A DNA stretch of 64,000 bases from Proteles cristata cristata (GCA_017311185.1 JAESUZ010004518.1:124001-188000); one strand, 5' to 3'. Counted from the stretch's first letter, positions 1 through 12,689 are shown. Translations and numbers: made by a program. The notes: generated by a model not told the origin, from the letters alone.

Positions 1-108
1 TTTCTAGAAATCACATAATACCAAAATGGAGGAGGCACAATAGGTATACCTTATGATAATATACCAATGACTTAATTTAAAACTCATTATAAACATAGTA
101 AGGTAAAT

Positions 109-278
109 AGCACCAGGGTAACTCAGTCGATTAAGCATCTGACTTCAGATCATGAGTTCAAGCTCTGTGTCTCCCTCTCTCTCTGCCCTCCCCAACTCTC
201 TCTCTCTCTCTCTCTTTCTCGTATGCTCCTCCTTTTTCTCTCTCTCAAAAAATGAATGTTAAAAAATATTTTAAACAT
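109..278 (+). mobile_element. CAN-SINE, old, internally deleted
   Basis: CACCAGGGTAACTCAGTCGA head, long CT tract, A-rich tail; part of the middle is missing. Confidence 0.7.
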
Positions 279-379
279 AGTAAGGTAAGTTATAAAACAC
301 AGAGCACTGGAATTCTTTCCATTACATTTCCTTACTGTAGCCGGAGCATGTTAAAAAGCTGTAAATTACTCTATGGTTA

Positions 380-540
380 CTATATAGTTCATTTATTCAA
401 TCAACAGCCAAAATATACACATATCCACCATACCTTAGGTACTATATTAGGAATTAAAGATTCAAAGTTCATCAACATAAGACATACTTCTTGCTCTCAT
501 AGAGCTTACACTCTACTGAAATACTAATTAATAAAATTAA
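380..540 (+). mobile_element. L2-like fragment
   Basis: TTCATTTATTCAATCAACAG ... CTCATAGAGCTTACACTCTA follows the L2 3' pattern 'tattgagcac...catggagcttacattcta'. Confidence 0.45.
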
Positions 541-1248
541 GAGAGATGGCATTCATTAAATATTCACGAATGTCAGATATATGCCAGGTGGTGAGAGAAA
601 ACAAAATAGTTGTCCTTGTCCTTCAGGAGAATCCAGAAGATAAAACGGTAAAAAGGTGTTTACAACACAATGTAATTAAAACGACAAAAAACAGGAACAA
701 TTTCTAGACTAGCCTTAGGAGGTAACGAAAACCAGCCTGTGAAAAGCAGAATTTTTACTGAATCAGTACTGGTAAGTTAGCCCCATGAAGAGCAAGTCAG
801 GCGGATTCCAGGCAAAGCTTCAGAGGTAAAAGACAACAGGGAGCTTTACTGGTCAGCAAGCACTTCAGCACAATAATCTGGACTTTTTTTCCTCACCAAA
901 AATTCTTTGCTCTAGGAATTTGAGAAAATTGTCTGCACTAAGATTACTGAAATGTATCCCTTCACACATTCTTAAGTTGACGTCTATCACTTTTCAGCAG
1001 ATGTTTACACAAGTATAAAACATGTAACTTCTGCACATCAAATACAGACATCTAAAATTATATAATTCTTTCAGCTGTTAAGTCTCATAACAATTTGGTA
1101 TCAATCTATTTTAAAATGGAAAAAGCTCTTTCTTCGAGAGTCAGAAATAACACATTTTGTAATTTCTTTTAACCTATATTTCCATTTACTTATCCTACTG
1201 AATTTTATTATAAAACTATTTGTATGCTCAGAAGTCCTAACTTGAAGC

Positions 1249-1388
1249 AGGTCACAATTCATGGGATTGAGCCCCATTTCAGATTAAGCCTTGTGGGTGC
1301 TGAGCCTGCTTGGGATTCTCTCTCTCCCCCTGCCCCTTCCCTGCTTGCTTTCTCTCTCAAAGTAAACATTTAGAACAATTTTTTAAAT
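1249..1388 (+). mobile_element. CAN-SINE, partial, head missing
   Basis: Begins in the B-box region (GGGATTGAGCCCC) and continues through GAGCCTGCTTGGGATTCTC to an A-rich end. Confidence 0.65.
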
Positions 1389-1646
1389 GTGTAAAAATTG
1401 AAGTTAAATTTATCAAAATGTCCTGCTGGATAAGGTGCTAAGCATTAAAGTTTTTCTTCCGGATTTGAGGTTTTTGTGATTACTGTAAGGAATACCTGAT
1501 CAAAACATCAGTATTTCACATTTTAATAATCATTAAAAATAAAAAGTAAAACTTGTTGTAAATGCGTCCCATAATGAGCTAAACTGTGTCCTTAGGAATC
1601 AATGTGATTTACTGTCACAATGAATCGAGAGTAGTGTACTGGTTCT

Positions 1647-1876
1647 TTTTTTTTTTTTTTTAATTTTTTTTTAATGTTTTATTTATTTCTAGGAGAGAGA
1701 GACAGCGTGAGCAGGGGAGGGTCAGAGAGAGAGGGAGTCACAGACTGAAACAGGCTCCAGGCTCTGAGCTGGCAGTCAGCACAGAGCCCGACGCGGGGCT
1801 CGAACCCACGAACCGCGAGATCATGACCTAAGCGAAAGTCGGACGCTTAACCGACTAAGCCACCCAGGCGCCCCAA
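1647..1876 (-). mobile_element. CAN-SINE, young subfamily
   Basis: Full length with TTTATTTCTAGGAGAG, GACCTAAGCGAAAGTCGG and CCAGGCGCCCC. TAGTGTACTGGTTCT is duplicated at 1632 and 1877. Confidence 0.93.
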
Positions 1877-3544
1877 TAGTGTACTGGTTCTATTTCTACT
1901 TTCATCTTTATGACTTTCACGTGGGAGAAAGTCCATTTGCATAAAGCAGTGGATGAGAATGGAAGTTTTGTCACAGCAAAATCACAGAATTCTTTTACTT
2001 CCTTCTGGGTTGTAGGCTAAAAAGCATATAATCATCTACCATCAAATACTATTTTTAATAATCTATCTTAGCTGGTATTTCATACAGGTCAGCTTCCAAA
2101 TTTGTTTTAAAACAGGAGAAGGATTTGTTGCCCCATCATTAGAGTTACTCATTTTCTCAACCCTGGGAAGCATACAAAAAAATCTTGCAAAGATTCATCA
2201 TGTTTTCTCATTCAGAGACTTGTTTATTCTGAGACACTGAAAGATTGGAAAACTGAAATGCTGTTCATTTCAACATGCTCTGGCAAAGAAAACAAAAACA
2301 TTAAAAGAAACTCAAAACCAATTTAAATGTTTTTAGCTTATCACTGTTTTAAATGTAGTTCTGAAAAAACAGAATACCTCAGAGCCGAAAAGTAAGGCTC
2401 ATTTAGTTTGAGAAGGTATACCATGTAACATAAATGGCAAAACCTGCTGTTAATGCCAAACAGCCAGTGGAGGCTTACTTTTCAGAAAAACATGACTTAA
2501 TTTTCTAACTCAAATAAATGTTAACCCATGTCCCTATTTGACTCATCTCATCTGATTTTTAATTCCAAAATTTCAGTAAGCTAAAGATCCTTATGTCACT
2601 TAGATGAAATGGGGCACTATCCCCTTCAACATTTCTCTTTTGCTTTTTTGGATTTGCTCTTCTATAAGGAATATTCTTTCATAATGAATAGAAAATGAAA
2701 AGATGAGGTCATTGCATGAAAACTCTTACGTACTGGGAATTCAGGTTTTAATGCAAGGCCAGGTTTTAAAGTGAGGCTTTACCCTTACGAATATATTTAT
2801 AAGTATAAGAGACCTGTCTGACAGACAGACTTTTCCATTGTGGTCCCTGCATGTCTTTGTCCTCACAGCTAAACCTTTTCACACTTTCTCACACGACTCT
2901 CATCCCAAAATGTCCCTCGGCACCCCTCTGGATAAAATCCCAAATGATCAAACAATGGCTACTAATATCTAAGGACAATTCTTTCTCTTCACCCTTATAA
3001 AATGTTCTGCCCTCGTTCCCCAAATTAGAATGTTGCTTTTGACATTTTCTCTCATGGCTGGCGTTTTCAAATAAAGGCTTATTCTTTGCTCTGATTTTCT
3101 TCCACATAAAAAAGGAAGGACAGGAAGCTCTCCGTAATACCTTAATTAACAGAAACTTCACTATACCAGTAATTTAAATTGTCCCTTTTTTCCAGACACC
3201 CTGGAAGGTTTTCCACCTTCTCCCCCAGGGCAATACACCATAAAAATACTCATGATGCATGAGAGTATGCCTTTCTTCTCTAAAGGAGAAGGGCAATTGT
3301 CAACAGGATGTGGGAAAAGAGAAGCAGCATTACTACTTTGCTACCCTGATCAAAGGAGCTTTGTTAGAAGAAACACAGGAGTTGAGAACTGGGGAGACGA
3401 TTCCGGTAGAATTATTTGCACACCAAGGTTTGAAGAACACAGGTTTGGTATGTGTAAAGCACAAATTACCAGTAAAGAAGTCACCACAAGCAGTCTTCTG
3501 TTACACAAAAGAATCAGACCCACATGTACAGCAGCTACAGGAAT

Positions 3545-4320
3545 GATCAGACAGTGAATATAAACAAATATTTATAAAGCTTTTAAAGAAATAAGTGTTA
3601 AAAAATATAGTAACAAAAGACTATCAGAAATGGCTACGCCAATTTAAAAACAACAAAGCAGAAAACACCCAGAAATAAAAAAATGAAAATTGAAATTCAA
3701 CAAATGGGTTATACAATAGGATATATGGAGGTGAACACAGACCTACAGAAATTATACAGAATATACAGAGAGACAAAGGGATGAAAACATTAAAAGACAA
3801 AGGAGAAAAGTCAAACACATGTCTAAGCAAAATGTCAGTATAGAGAAGTAACACTTGAAAAGATAATAGTAGAGAATTTTCCAAACTTTATGAAAGACAC
3901 CCATCTGCAAATCCAGGATGTCAAAGTCCCAAACAAAGTAGACAAAAAGAAATCAAGTCCTGGAAGACCAGAATATAAATCATGAGAGTGACAAATTGGC
4001 TATATTTTAAAATTAAGAACTCGTGAACATCAAGGACTTCAGAGAGCAAAAAGTCAAAAAACTATGAACTTGGAGAAGACATCTGCATTGCGTGTAACAA
4101 AGGATGAGTATGTACATGATTAAGAAAAGATAAACACTGAAATTAAAAAAATAGATAAAAGCAATAAATAAATAGGTGTTTCAAAAGGGGCTCACAAATG
4201 GTAATTAACATATGAAAAGACACTCAACCTCATTAAGACTCAGTGAATTGCAAATTCAGCTTGAATTTCATGCTCCCCAGATTGGCCAAAATTAAAAAGT
4301 CTAATAACTTCAAATATGGT
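3545..4320 (+). mobile_element. HAL1/L1-type old LINE fragment
   Basis: GAATATAAACAAATATTTAT, GGAGAAGACATCTGCATTGC and CATATGAAAAGACACTCAAC resemble ORF1-downstream and ORF2-end sequences of old L1-like elements. The two overlapping open frames at 3252-3557 just upstream may belong to it but are not recognisable. Confidence 0.5.
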
Positions 4321-4794
4321 GGGTACCTTGGTGTTCATTTTATTATTCTTTAAGCCATACACACATTATGTGTTCTTTACTATGCATAGGTTTCATAACA
4401 AAAATATTCCTTAACTACCACTTGGATTTAGCAATGCAAATGTTTGTTCATGGTCCTGTTGAAAGCAGTTTTGGTGAAATAAAAGGCATGAAAAGCAGAC
4501 TTGCAACGAGCTGAAAAGCCTCTATAAGGGAGTAAAGACAATTCGGATGGGTATTTCAAGCTTACCTCTGAAGTTAGGCAGACAGGACTATAACTTTAGA
4601 AGAATGTCATAATGGCAGCTTTTCTTTTCTTTTTTTTTTTAATTAAAAAAAACTGGGGCAAGTTTAGAAAGAAATAGCAAAAGGGTGAGGATGACGACAC
4701 AGAAAATAAAAGTCCCTGGGCATTCACAAAGGTATATAATACAGAACTCAGGGACAGGTATTTGTTTTAGACAGGTACAAGGGCTCCTACTTCA

Positions 4795-5285
4795 CTCTTT
4801 CTTAGAAGAAATTACCTCTTTGGCCTTCTCACATCACTTTTCTCCCTGTTATACCCACTCCAGCTACAATGGGCTCCTTGATCCTCCTTCAAACAAGCCC
4901 CTGCATCATGACTTTTGAATATATTATTCCTTCTACGAAGAGAACTCTTTTCCAGATGATGCAAAGTCTGTCTTTCTTTCCTTTCAAGTCTTTCCTCAGA
5001 TGTGAACTCAGTGAAGCATTCCATGACTACCTTCAAAGTGAAATTCCCTCCTTGCTCCCTACCCCCCTTCTCCTAGTAGTATTCCTTTCTCTTTACCTTG
5101 CTTTCTCGGTCTTCAAAACCTTCTACAGTCCACATAATATACTCATTTTATTGTTTAAGCCCCTCTCTTCCTCACTTGTATATAAGCTCTTCCTCACTTG
5201 TATGAATGCAGTAACTGCAGCCACAGTGCCTGGTCATGCTTGATACAGGAAGAAGTTCAATAAATACAAGGTGATTAAATGATTA
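4795..5285 (+). mobile_element. L2 LINE 3' end
   Basis: The stretch with CTCAGATGTGAACTCAGTGA ... CAGTGCCTGGTCATGC and a final TCAATAAATACAAG matches the L2 3' end. The 124-codon open frame across it is a by-product. Confidence 0.6.
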
Positions 5286-6194
5286 ATAGGCCTTACTTGT
5301 GGAACCTGAAAAACAAACTTAAAGGAAATAATGCTGTATGATTTGAACAAAGTGGAGAGAGCCTAGAGAACACTCAGCTTACTACCTACAGAAAAGGTAA
5401 CATTTGGGTTCGATCTTGAATCATGAGGAGTTTGCCAAGTGGAAAAAAAACAGGTAGGCCTTCCAAGAAACTGAAGAACATGGAGGTTGGAAATGGCTTT
5501 GAACACTTGAGAAATGAAAATGGAGTACTGGAGTTTGATAGGGATGAAAGTAGACCAGATTTTAGTGAACGTTTCAATGTTCACAACAGAGGCCACATTA
5601 TATTGAGCTTTTCAGTGCTAAAAGTCCTTCACAGAAGATTACAGTTGCTTAGTCACTTGTGTTATTTGCAGTTGAGTTTGAAGTTTACATTAAAAAAAAC
5701 TACTAGACTTACTACAAAGGAAAAAGTTTGAACAACCTAATTTGTTCTCTATCAACTGTAGATTCTGTTTCATAGAACTAAGAAAAGAATTATGTTATGT
5801 TTCATAATCAACCAAAGTGACTGCACTGCTACCAAATGTCTCAACCCCAAGTATTATTCAAAGAAGTCAAGACGTAAAATTCTCATTGGTAGGAAAATGG
5901 TCAAATTCAAGTGCTGGCTTCTTAGCAACTCTTCTCCATTTCACCATTTAGGAGATTTGAATGGGCTTGCATGCTGTCATAATTAACCTGCACTTATTAC
6001 TATGTTTTCAATTAGTCTACCTTCCTTCTGTCCACATCACTACTGTCTTCGGGACACTCACCTCTGTTTTAGCCCCAACACAATTACTTAATTGTAGAGG
6101 CTATTGTGGAGACAGGAGCCTCTTGTTGAGTGTACACAGAAAACCTTAAGACAGTGTGTCACTGAGCTCATGAGCCCATGCAGCCAGGTTAGGA

Positions 6195-6830
6195 CTATTT
6201 AAACACAAGACTGGAGAGGCGGCGAACAACAGGGGTGCTTTTTAAGTTTTGCCTCTCTGGAACCTGCGAGGAGAGAGGATAGAAGGTGGGGAAATCGCAG
6301 AAAAGGGCGGGGCCGCACTGTGTTCCCAGGGCAGGCCAGAGGTCAAAGCTCAGGTCTAAAGCTGAAGGGGCGGGGCCTGACCTAAAAACCAGGGGGTGGT
6401 GTGTGGGCCCCGGAGGGTAAGGAGAGGCACGGCGACTCGGAAAGACTCACAGTAATAAGCCACCACAGGGTCCCGCTTGTCATGCTCCTGAGCCGTCCTC
6501 AGATGATGCTGTATGCTCTTAAACTGGGGGGGGAGAGGGGGCAGCGGAGCAAGCGCGGCCATCTCTAGTCCAGGAACCACCACTTCCTACTCGCGCGCTA
6601 CCGGCACTTCCGCTTCCGCCTGGGAGGTCGCGCGCACGAATGGGCAAAAATCCCGCCCACTTTCCCGTTGCTTAGCGACAGCGAGTCAACTACGGGATCC
6701 CAGCAGGGACAACCTGAGTGTCCCCGGCTCCTGGCAGTTAGACCCTACAATAGGCTAAGCGGCTCCGTGGTTGTGCGGCTTGTGGCACCAGCGCTCTCTG
6801 CTGTCTGCGGATGGGCGGGAAAAGAGTTTT
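6195..6830. promoter_or_regulatory. VTA1: CpG-rich promoter region of VTA1
   Basis: GC and CpG content rise sharply against AT-rich flanks and span VTA1 exon 1. Upstream of the ATG (plus-strand 6575-6680) there are repeated ETS-type motifs (CACTTCC, CACTTCCGC, CTTCCGCC), a CCCGCCC Sp/KLF or E2F-like box, and GTTGCTTAGCGAC at 6667-6679. The last is an imperfect inverted repeat resembling an RFX X-box. No TATA box is evident, as expected for a housekeeping CpG promoter. The transcription start cannot be placed exactly. Confidence 0.75.
6451..6562 (-). CDS. VTA1: VTA1 coding exon 1 (vacuolar protein sorting-associated protein VTA1 homolog)
   Basis: The exon encodes the N-terminal 37 residues and the first base of codon 38 of VTA1 (LIP5). 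This cytosolic and endosomal cofactor binds VPS4 and stimulates its assembly and ATPase activity during ESCRT-III disassembly. The reading frame starts MAALAPLPPL and continues through FKSIQHHLRTAQEHDKRDP to VVAYY, which I recognise as the start of the first MIT-like helical domain. The start is the ATG at 6562-6560, in the context ctagagATGGCC. An in-frame ATG seven codons upstream (6583) is rejected because family proteins begin MAAL. The exon ends TACT followed by the donor GTGAGT at 6450-6445, giving a phase-1 intron. The exon lies in a CpG-rich block and is transcribed away from GJE1. The remaining exons are outside the window, so whether the whole gene is intact cannot be judged. Confidence 0.93.
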
Positions 6831-7744
6831 TGTTTTATTTTACTTTGTTGCTTCCCCCAGGCCCTTTTTTATTTTTATTTTTTTGCCTTTTCTTTTCCTT
6901 TTTTCTCTTTTGGCGACACGGAAGGTAGAAAGGGGAAAACAGGAAGAGAATTATGTTTGTTGATTGGGATAAAGGGTAAAGTCGTGAATTGTCGTTGACA
7001 CCATTCAGGAATTATCACTTCCAGTTCCTCGGATTATTTTAATAGCGTCCACAGAAACCTTTCTGATTGTAGAAACAGTAAATTCAATTACTGCATGAGA
7101 TGAGAGACGATGTGTTTAAGTTTTTGTGTTGAATTCTTCTCTATTGACACATTGGATAAAATAACCAGACTTTTTTCAACTTCAACCCTTAAGCACATTA
7201 AGCTTAAAGAAAATGGACTTTTCCTTCTGAACTGGATAGGTACACACTAGCGAATGAATACTCTGAAGATCATTTACTTCTGGAGAATGATGAGCAATTC
7301 GTAAAGTATTTTGACTCATCCCTTTGTAGGCATTAACTTTTCCTTCTACAACCAATGACTTCAGTTCTTTTTCTCTCTTCTCCATCTCACTCTGTCATCT
7401 TCCAGGACTTTACACTTCCATTTTTCTCCCAATAATCTTGATCTTTATTGCTTTATTTGCTCAGTTCTCAGTTTTGAGCGAGGTTCATCTTAAAACTATT
7501 TTTTGTTGAAATCATACTGTCTCCAAAGAAAACGACCTCCAGCTCTGAGATTTGCCCTGCATGCTGTTATCTAATCACCAAACCATCCTCCCTTTCCCCC
7601 CAACCTCTGCAGAAACTGCTGTGTGCCTATTATTACACCTACTCCACACCCTTTGTCTTTGTTTGCAGAGTTCATTACTCTAGGTCTGCCTTTTTTACCT
7701 GACAAAAAACTGAGTTATATATTCTCCCCAATCTCAGTAACACA

Positions 7745-8035
7745 TTCACTATCACTTGAGTATGTATGTGCTACAGAATGAATATGTTAAAATACATCAC
7801 CCAATGGGATGGTATTAGGAGGTGGAATCCTTGAGAGGTGATTGGGTGATGAAGGCAGAGTTTATATAAATGGGATTAATGCCTTTATGAAAGAGACCCC
7901 AGAGAGCTAGCTGGCTCTTCCACTATGTGAGGATACAATAAGAGGGCAACAACCTAGAAGGGTCTCACCAGAGCCTGACCACGCTGGATCCCATATCTTA
8001 GACATAAAATGTCCCATTAAAGCAGAATGGGATGC
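7745..8035 (+). mobile_element. MaLR-like LTR fragment
   Basis: GATGGTATTAGGAGGTGGAA, TGATTGGGTGATGAAGG and CCAGAGAGCTAGCTGGCT follow an ancient mammal-wide LTR pattern that is also seen at 12690. The family name is uncertain. Confidence 0.5.
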
Positions 8036-8119
8036 CCATAAATGTCATCACTCTGTCCTGAAGGCTTCTCACTTATTTTTTTTTCCCATTCTTTGTTCTC
8101 AACTGTGCTTATCCTTAAA

Positions 8120-8285
8120 GTTCACCTAAGAAGGGTTTGTTTTGTTTTTTGAAGACTCATATCTAGATCTCACTCCCAAGCACTCAGATGTAATTGTTCT
8201 GGGTTGGAGCCTAAATATCAGTATTTTTAAAAGGTCTCAAGAAATTTTAATGGCACATCTAGAGGTGAGGACTAGTGCCATAACA
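8120..8285 (+). mobile_element. MER5-like hAT fragment
   Basis: CTCACTCCCAAGCACTCAGA and CAGTATTTTTAAAAGGTCTC resemble the middle of MER5A. Weakly conserved. Confidence 0.35.
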
Positions 8286-8429
8286 CATATTCAACACATA
8301 GCTGATGTTTCAGCTCTTCTTCACCCTCTTTAAGCCAGACCCTCTGCCCTGACTGCCCTGAGCAGACACCGAAATTCCTGCTACTGAGACTAAGGTCACC
8401 AGATACGAATTGTTTGACTTCACCTATGC

Positions 8430-8690
8430 CACAATGAAGTGATAACAACTAGCCAGCCCTTGCTGAGCATCTATCATGAATCATGTCTGTTTCTAGGGAT
8501 TTAACGTCAACTCATTTAGTCTTTACAACAACCCTATGAATAGGTATTATCATTTTCATTATTTTACAGAGGAAAAAATGAAGCACTTAGAAGTTAATGT
8601 AACTTGCACCAGATGAGAGCCAGTAAATATGAATGTTTGTTATTAAAATTCATGTGCTTTGGTTTCAGAGCCTGTAAACCTAGCCACTAC
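8430..8690 (-). mobile_element. MIR SINE
   Basis: TTTACAACAACCCTATGAAT and TTTTACAGAGGAAAAAATGA are the MIR core in reverse orientation. Confidence 0.7.
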
Positions 8691-8821
8691 TACTTGACTT
8701 TAATGTCTCTAGACCAGTATGTTATTGTATTTTATGTTTTTCCTTTTGAATCGTCATCTGAAAATTATGTATTCCTATTCCCAATGAAGACTGTACCTTC
8801 CTGTTATTCTCCTTTGTTTAT

Positions 8822-9046
8822 TATTTTTTTTAAAAATTTAATTTTTTTTATTTTTTATTTTTGAAAGACAGAGACAGAGTGTGAGCAGGGGAGGGGCAGA
8901 GAGAGAGAGAGAGGCATAGAATCCAAAGCAGGCTTCCGGCTCCAAGTTGTCAGCACAGAGCCCGACATGGGCTCAGGCCCACCAACTGTGAGATCATGAC
9001 CTGTGCCAAAGTCACAATTAACCAACTGAGCCACCCAGGTGACCCT
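8822..9046 (-). mobile_element. CAN-SINE
   Basis: Poly-T start, GA-rich middle, CAGCACAGAGCCCGACATGG and CCACCCAGGTGACCC end. Confidence 0.85.
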
Positions 9047-9539
9047 TCCTTTTATTCTCCTGGTCTCTCTTTTCAGGGCTGGAGGTTGCTCAGGTCTCTC
9101 TCATTGGCATATATTCTAGGAGGAAGTAAGTAAAATGGTTAAAATTGGATTTTACTCCATCTGCCAACACATGCTCTCTTCTTTCTGAGTACTGAACTCC
9201 CATCAGGAGAGGATAATTGATATGAGGAAGAAAAGTAACAGAGACTGTTAGAGTAACAGCACATTAAAATTATGCTGTGAAAGAAAATAGATAATAACAT
9301 GAGATTGCTTTTTCTTGTTGATGTTTTATAATGAAGAACTTACTATGAAGAAAGACCTGGACTCTCCTCCCTGCAGCTCTGAACGGTTGCTCAAGGATCT
9401 TATAACACCTTCTAGGTTGGGGCTTGAATCTACGCGAGGTGGAGGAGGGCATGGAATGCACCAGCGAAGCTACCTAGACCTGGCATTTTCTTTGTGGGAA
9501 ACCTTTTGATTTTTAATGTAATTTCTCTAATAGGCATAA

Positions 9540-11040
9540 AGTTATTCATATTTTCTGTTTAAAATTTTTAATAACATATGCTTTTCAATGTATTCGTTCA
9601 TTTTATATAAGTAGCAAACTTACTGGCATAACATTGTTTATGATGTTTCCTTACAAGCATTTAAATATTCTGTTGTGATGCCCCTTTTTTTCGTTTATGA
9701 TCTGAGTAATTTTCATTTTCTCTTTTATTATCTCAATCTGTCTGTGAAAAATGTATGAGTTTTACTAATCTTTTCAAAGAACCACTTTTGTTCCACTGAT
9801 TTTTTTCTATTGTCTTTCATTTTGCTATTTCAAAGTTTTGTGCTTTTTTTAAAAATTTCCTTCCTATTTAATTTGTATTTAAACTGCTCTTTTTATACTT
9901 TCTTAAGGGGAGAGGTTGAAATCACTTTATAATATACTTAATTTTTTTTCTAATAGAACATTTAGAACTTTTAATGTTCTGTCAACTACTCTTCTAGCTG
10001 GTTTCCATAATTTTTCAGAAATTGTGTTTATATTAGCATTTATTTATAGTAGTTTTCAATTTCCCACATAATTTCTTCTTTGATCTATGGGTTAATAAAT
10101 TTGTATTGTTAGTTTCTCAAATACTTGGGCATATTCCTGATATCTTATTTTTATTAATCCCTAGTTTAATTCCATTGTGATCAGCTTATATACTGTGTGA
10201 TTTCATTCCTTCAGACTTTGTCATGGCCCAATATATAGTCTCTCTTGGCGAATGTTCCATAGACACATGGGGAAAAAAAGCATAATATGCTGTGGTTAGG
10301 TGAAGGGATTTCTAAATATCAATTAGTTCAAGTCAGCTATCAGTAATGTTTAAGACTTCCATATCCTTTCTGAGGTTCTTTCTATCTTCTCGATTAGTGA
10401 GAGATGGGTGTTGAAATCTTTAATTATAATTGAATTTATTTCTCTTTTGAATTTTACCAGGTTTGGCTTTGTTCAGTTTGCTACTCTGTAACTGGAGACA
10501 TACACATTTAGAACTGTTATGCTTCCTGATAAAATTACACTTTAATCATTATTAAATGTCTCTTTTATCCCTGTCATTATCTCTGGCCCTGAAATCTACT
10601 TGAGTTTTCTCATATTATAACCACTTCAGCTCCCTAACCCTGTTGCATGATCTATCTTTTTTCCATTTTTTCTTATTATTTGTAAAAATATTTGAATGGC
10701 TTAAATACCATCTTTAAATCTTTAATTATTCAAAAATATTTAAAGTGGGGTTTGTGTTAATTGTTTGGTCTGGCTTTTAAAAGAGTACATTCGTATAATC
10801 TTTGCTTTTGTTTAGGGCACTAAGAGCTTTTATCTGTATTGTTAGTATTGATATTTTTAGGTTTAGGCCTACCTTCTTATCATTGCTTTCAATTTGTCCC
10901 ATCATTTTTTGTTCCTTTTTCCTCTTTTCTGCCACCTTCTGGGCTAATTGAGTGTTTTATGATTCCATTTAATATCTTTGTTGGCTTTTCAGCCCAAATT
11001 TTCTTGTTTTGTTTAATCAGCTAACTTATACGTTATAGCA
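9540..11040 (-). mobile_element. Old L1 ORF2 region, antisense
   Basis: Plus-strand text such as TTTTCAAAGAACCACTTTTG and the stretch describing TCTGTAACTGGAGACATAC match the reverse strand of mammalian L1 ORF2. Heavily mutated with no usable frame. Confidence 0.65.
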
Positions 11041-11248
11041 TATATCTAAAGATATATTATCACTGTATACTTTAAGTGATAATATACAACTTTATATATA
11101 TTGTAAAAATCTTATAATAGTGTAGTATCACACTTAATTTGATTCATCAGATTTATCTATTTTATTATTGTTTACCAGTACCATTTTATATGTTTGTTTT
11201 CTAATTTATTACTGTATTTTCTGCCTTTATCGTAATTATTTTTGCATT

Positions 11249-11447
11249 TTTAAAAGTTTATTTATTTAGAAAGAGAGAGAGAGAGCAGGAGGGGCAGAGA
11301 GAGAGGGAGAGAAAGAGAATCTCAAGCAGGCTCTGCACAGTCAGGGTAGAGCCCAACTTGGGGCTCAAACCCACTAACTGTGAGATCATGACCTGAACTG
11401 AAATCAAGAGTCAGAGGCTTAAACAACTAAGCCAATCAGGCACTCCA
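11249..11447 (-). mobile_element. CAN-SINE, old
   Basis: AAGTTTATTTATTTAGAAAG followed by GA repeats, GAGATCATGACCTGAACTG and a diverged head (AGCCAATCAGGCACTCC). Confidence 0.8.
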
Positions 11448-11536
11448 AATTTTCACTTTTTAGTTGTATATTTAAGTTCTTATTTTTACTTTTTAAATTA
11501 CATTTATTATTTCCTTTTAATAAGAAATATATTTTC

Positions 11537-11676
11537 TAGGGGAGAGGGGAAAATGGGTGTTGGGCATGGAGGAGGACACCTGTTGCGATGAGCGTTGGGT
11601 GCTATATGGAAACCAACTTGACAACTATACAAAATTTTAAAAATTTAAAAATTTAAGAAATAAAAAAATGTTTTTA
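11537..11676 (+). mobile_element. L1 3' end, 140-bp insertion
   Basis: Only the last part of the L1 3' UTR (GGAGGACACCTGTTG ... GAAACCAACTTGACAA) and an A-rich tail are present. A perfect 15-bp duplication, AAGAAATATATTTTC, lies at 11522 and 11677. It is the same family as the L1 at 40859. Confidence 0.85.
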
Positions 11677-12689
11677 AAGAAATATATTTTCAGCTGTCAG
11701 TTTTCTGTGTACTACAGATTTGGTCTCATCTCAGGCTTTTGATATGTAGTATTTGACTGTTGTTCATTTATAAATACAGAAAAAATTTCTTTTTAAATTA
11801 CCTTATTTGCTCCAAGGGCTTTTTATGGAGTAATTTTAAATGCATTTTCAAATGGTTAAATATTTGTCTAGCTTTGACATTCTTATTAATTTTTTTACTA
11901 TATTTGCATTCTGGTTAGAAAATATATTTTTATATATTTTATAATTGCTTTATAAGTGCCATATTTATATATATCATTTATTATTCAGGAGCATATAGCT
12001 GTTTGCTAAAATCCTGATATAGTTTACCAAGGAAATAAAATCATAAAAGAGAAGAATTGTAAGTAATTAAAAAGATTGTCCAAACCAACTCTCTCACTGG
12101 ATCTGTATCTTTAAACATAATAACAGGTACTGTTTGCTGAAAAAAAGCAGAGGTAAACAGTTTTTACAGTGGCTTAGAAATGCCATCACCTGTCCAGTGA
12201 GGAGAGAGAGCCTAGGGGAGGGGGAAGAGGGTAAGGAAGCTAGATTTTGCAGGGAAGGCTACCTTAGAGGGAAGAACTGCAAAGCAAGAACTCCAGAGAT
12301 CTGTAAAGGGTCTCCAACAGAGTCCTGATCAGCGTAACATCTTTAAATATCCTTAAAGGAAAAGAACTTCTGAAAAGATTGAAAGCAACAATATCCAAGA
12401 TTGACACAAGATTGAGACTTCTTGCTTTTCCCAATAACCAAATTAGAAAATCTCTTTTAAAAGAGTTAAACTTTGACAATGTCTTAGAGGATGAATCAGA
12501 GTATAAATCAGAGAGGGTAATGACATTAAGAGGAAGTCTGTTGTGGGATTTTGGGGAAAAAAAGGAAAGAAAAGTCTTCCCTAAAAAAAATCCTAAGAGG
12601 CAAACTAGAAGAATGTCCTTTGCTTTTTTTCCCTTCTTGAGTACAGCAAAGATCTTCTTCTATAGCTATAGCAATTTATGTTGCATTCA

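Larger units (their letters stand above)
1..6450 (-). other. VTA1: VTA1 intron 1 (5' part)
   Basis: This sequence follows the VTA1 exon 1 donor in the direction of transcription and contains no recognisable exon 2 (expected to encode residues around LYAMQTG). It holds SINEs, a HAL1/L1-like tract (3545-4320), an L2 fragment (4795-5285) and AT-rich sequence. Stretches such as 280-1240, 1900-3540 and 5290-6190 show nothing I can assign apart from a faint L2-like piece near 380-540. Open frames here have no recognisable product. Confidence 0.8.

Noticed and set aside
2889..3161. 90-codon minus-strand frame, and AATAAAGGCTT-like text near 3072 suggesting an LTR
   Set aside because: No TG...CA ends or duplication could be found and the protein is unrecognisable; too weak to annotate.
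3252..3557. Two overlapping open frames of 95-101 codons
   Set aside because: Neither has a recognisable domain, they lie in a probable old LINE tract inside VTA1 intron 1 on the opposite strand to the gene, and no splice or promoter context supports them.
6791..6803. CTCF-like GCGCTCTCTGCTG next to the VTA1 promoter
   Set aside because: Only about 12 of 14 positions fit, with a mismatch in the GG core; such matches are frequent in CpG-rich DNA.
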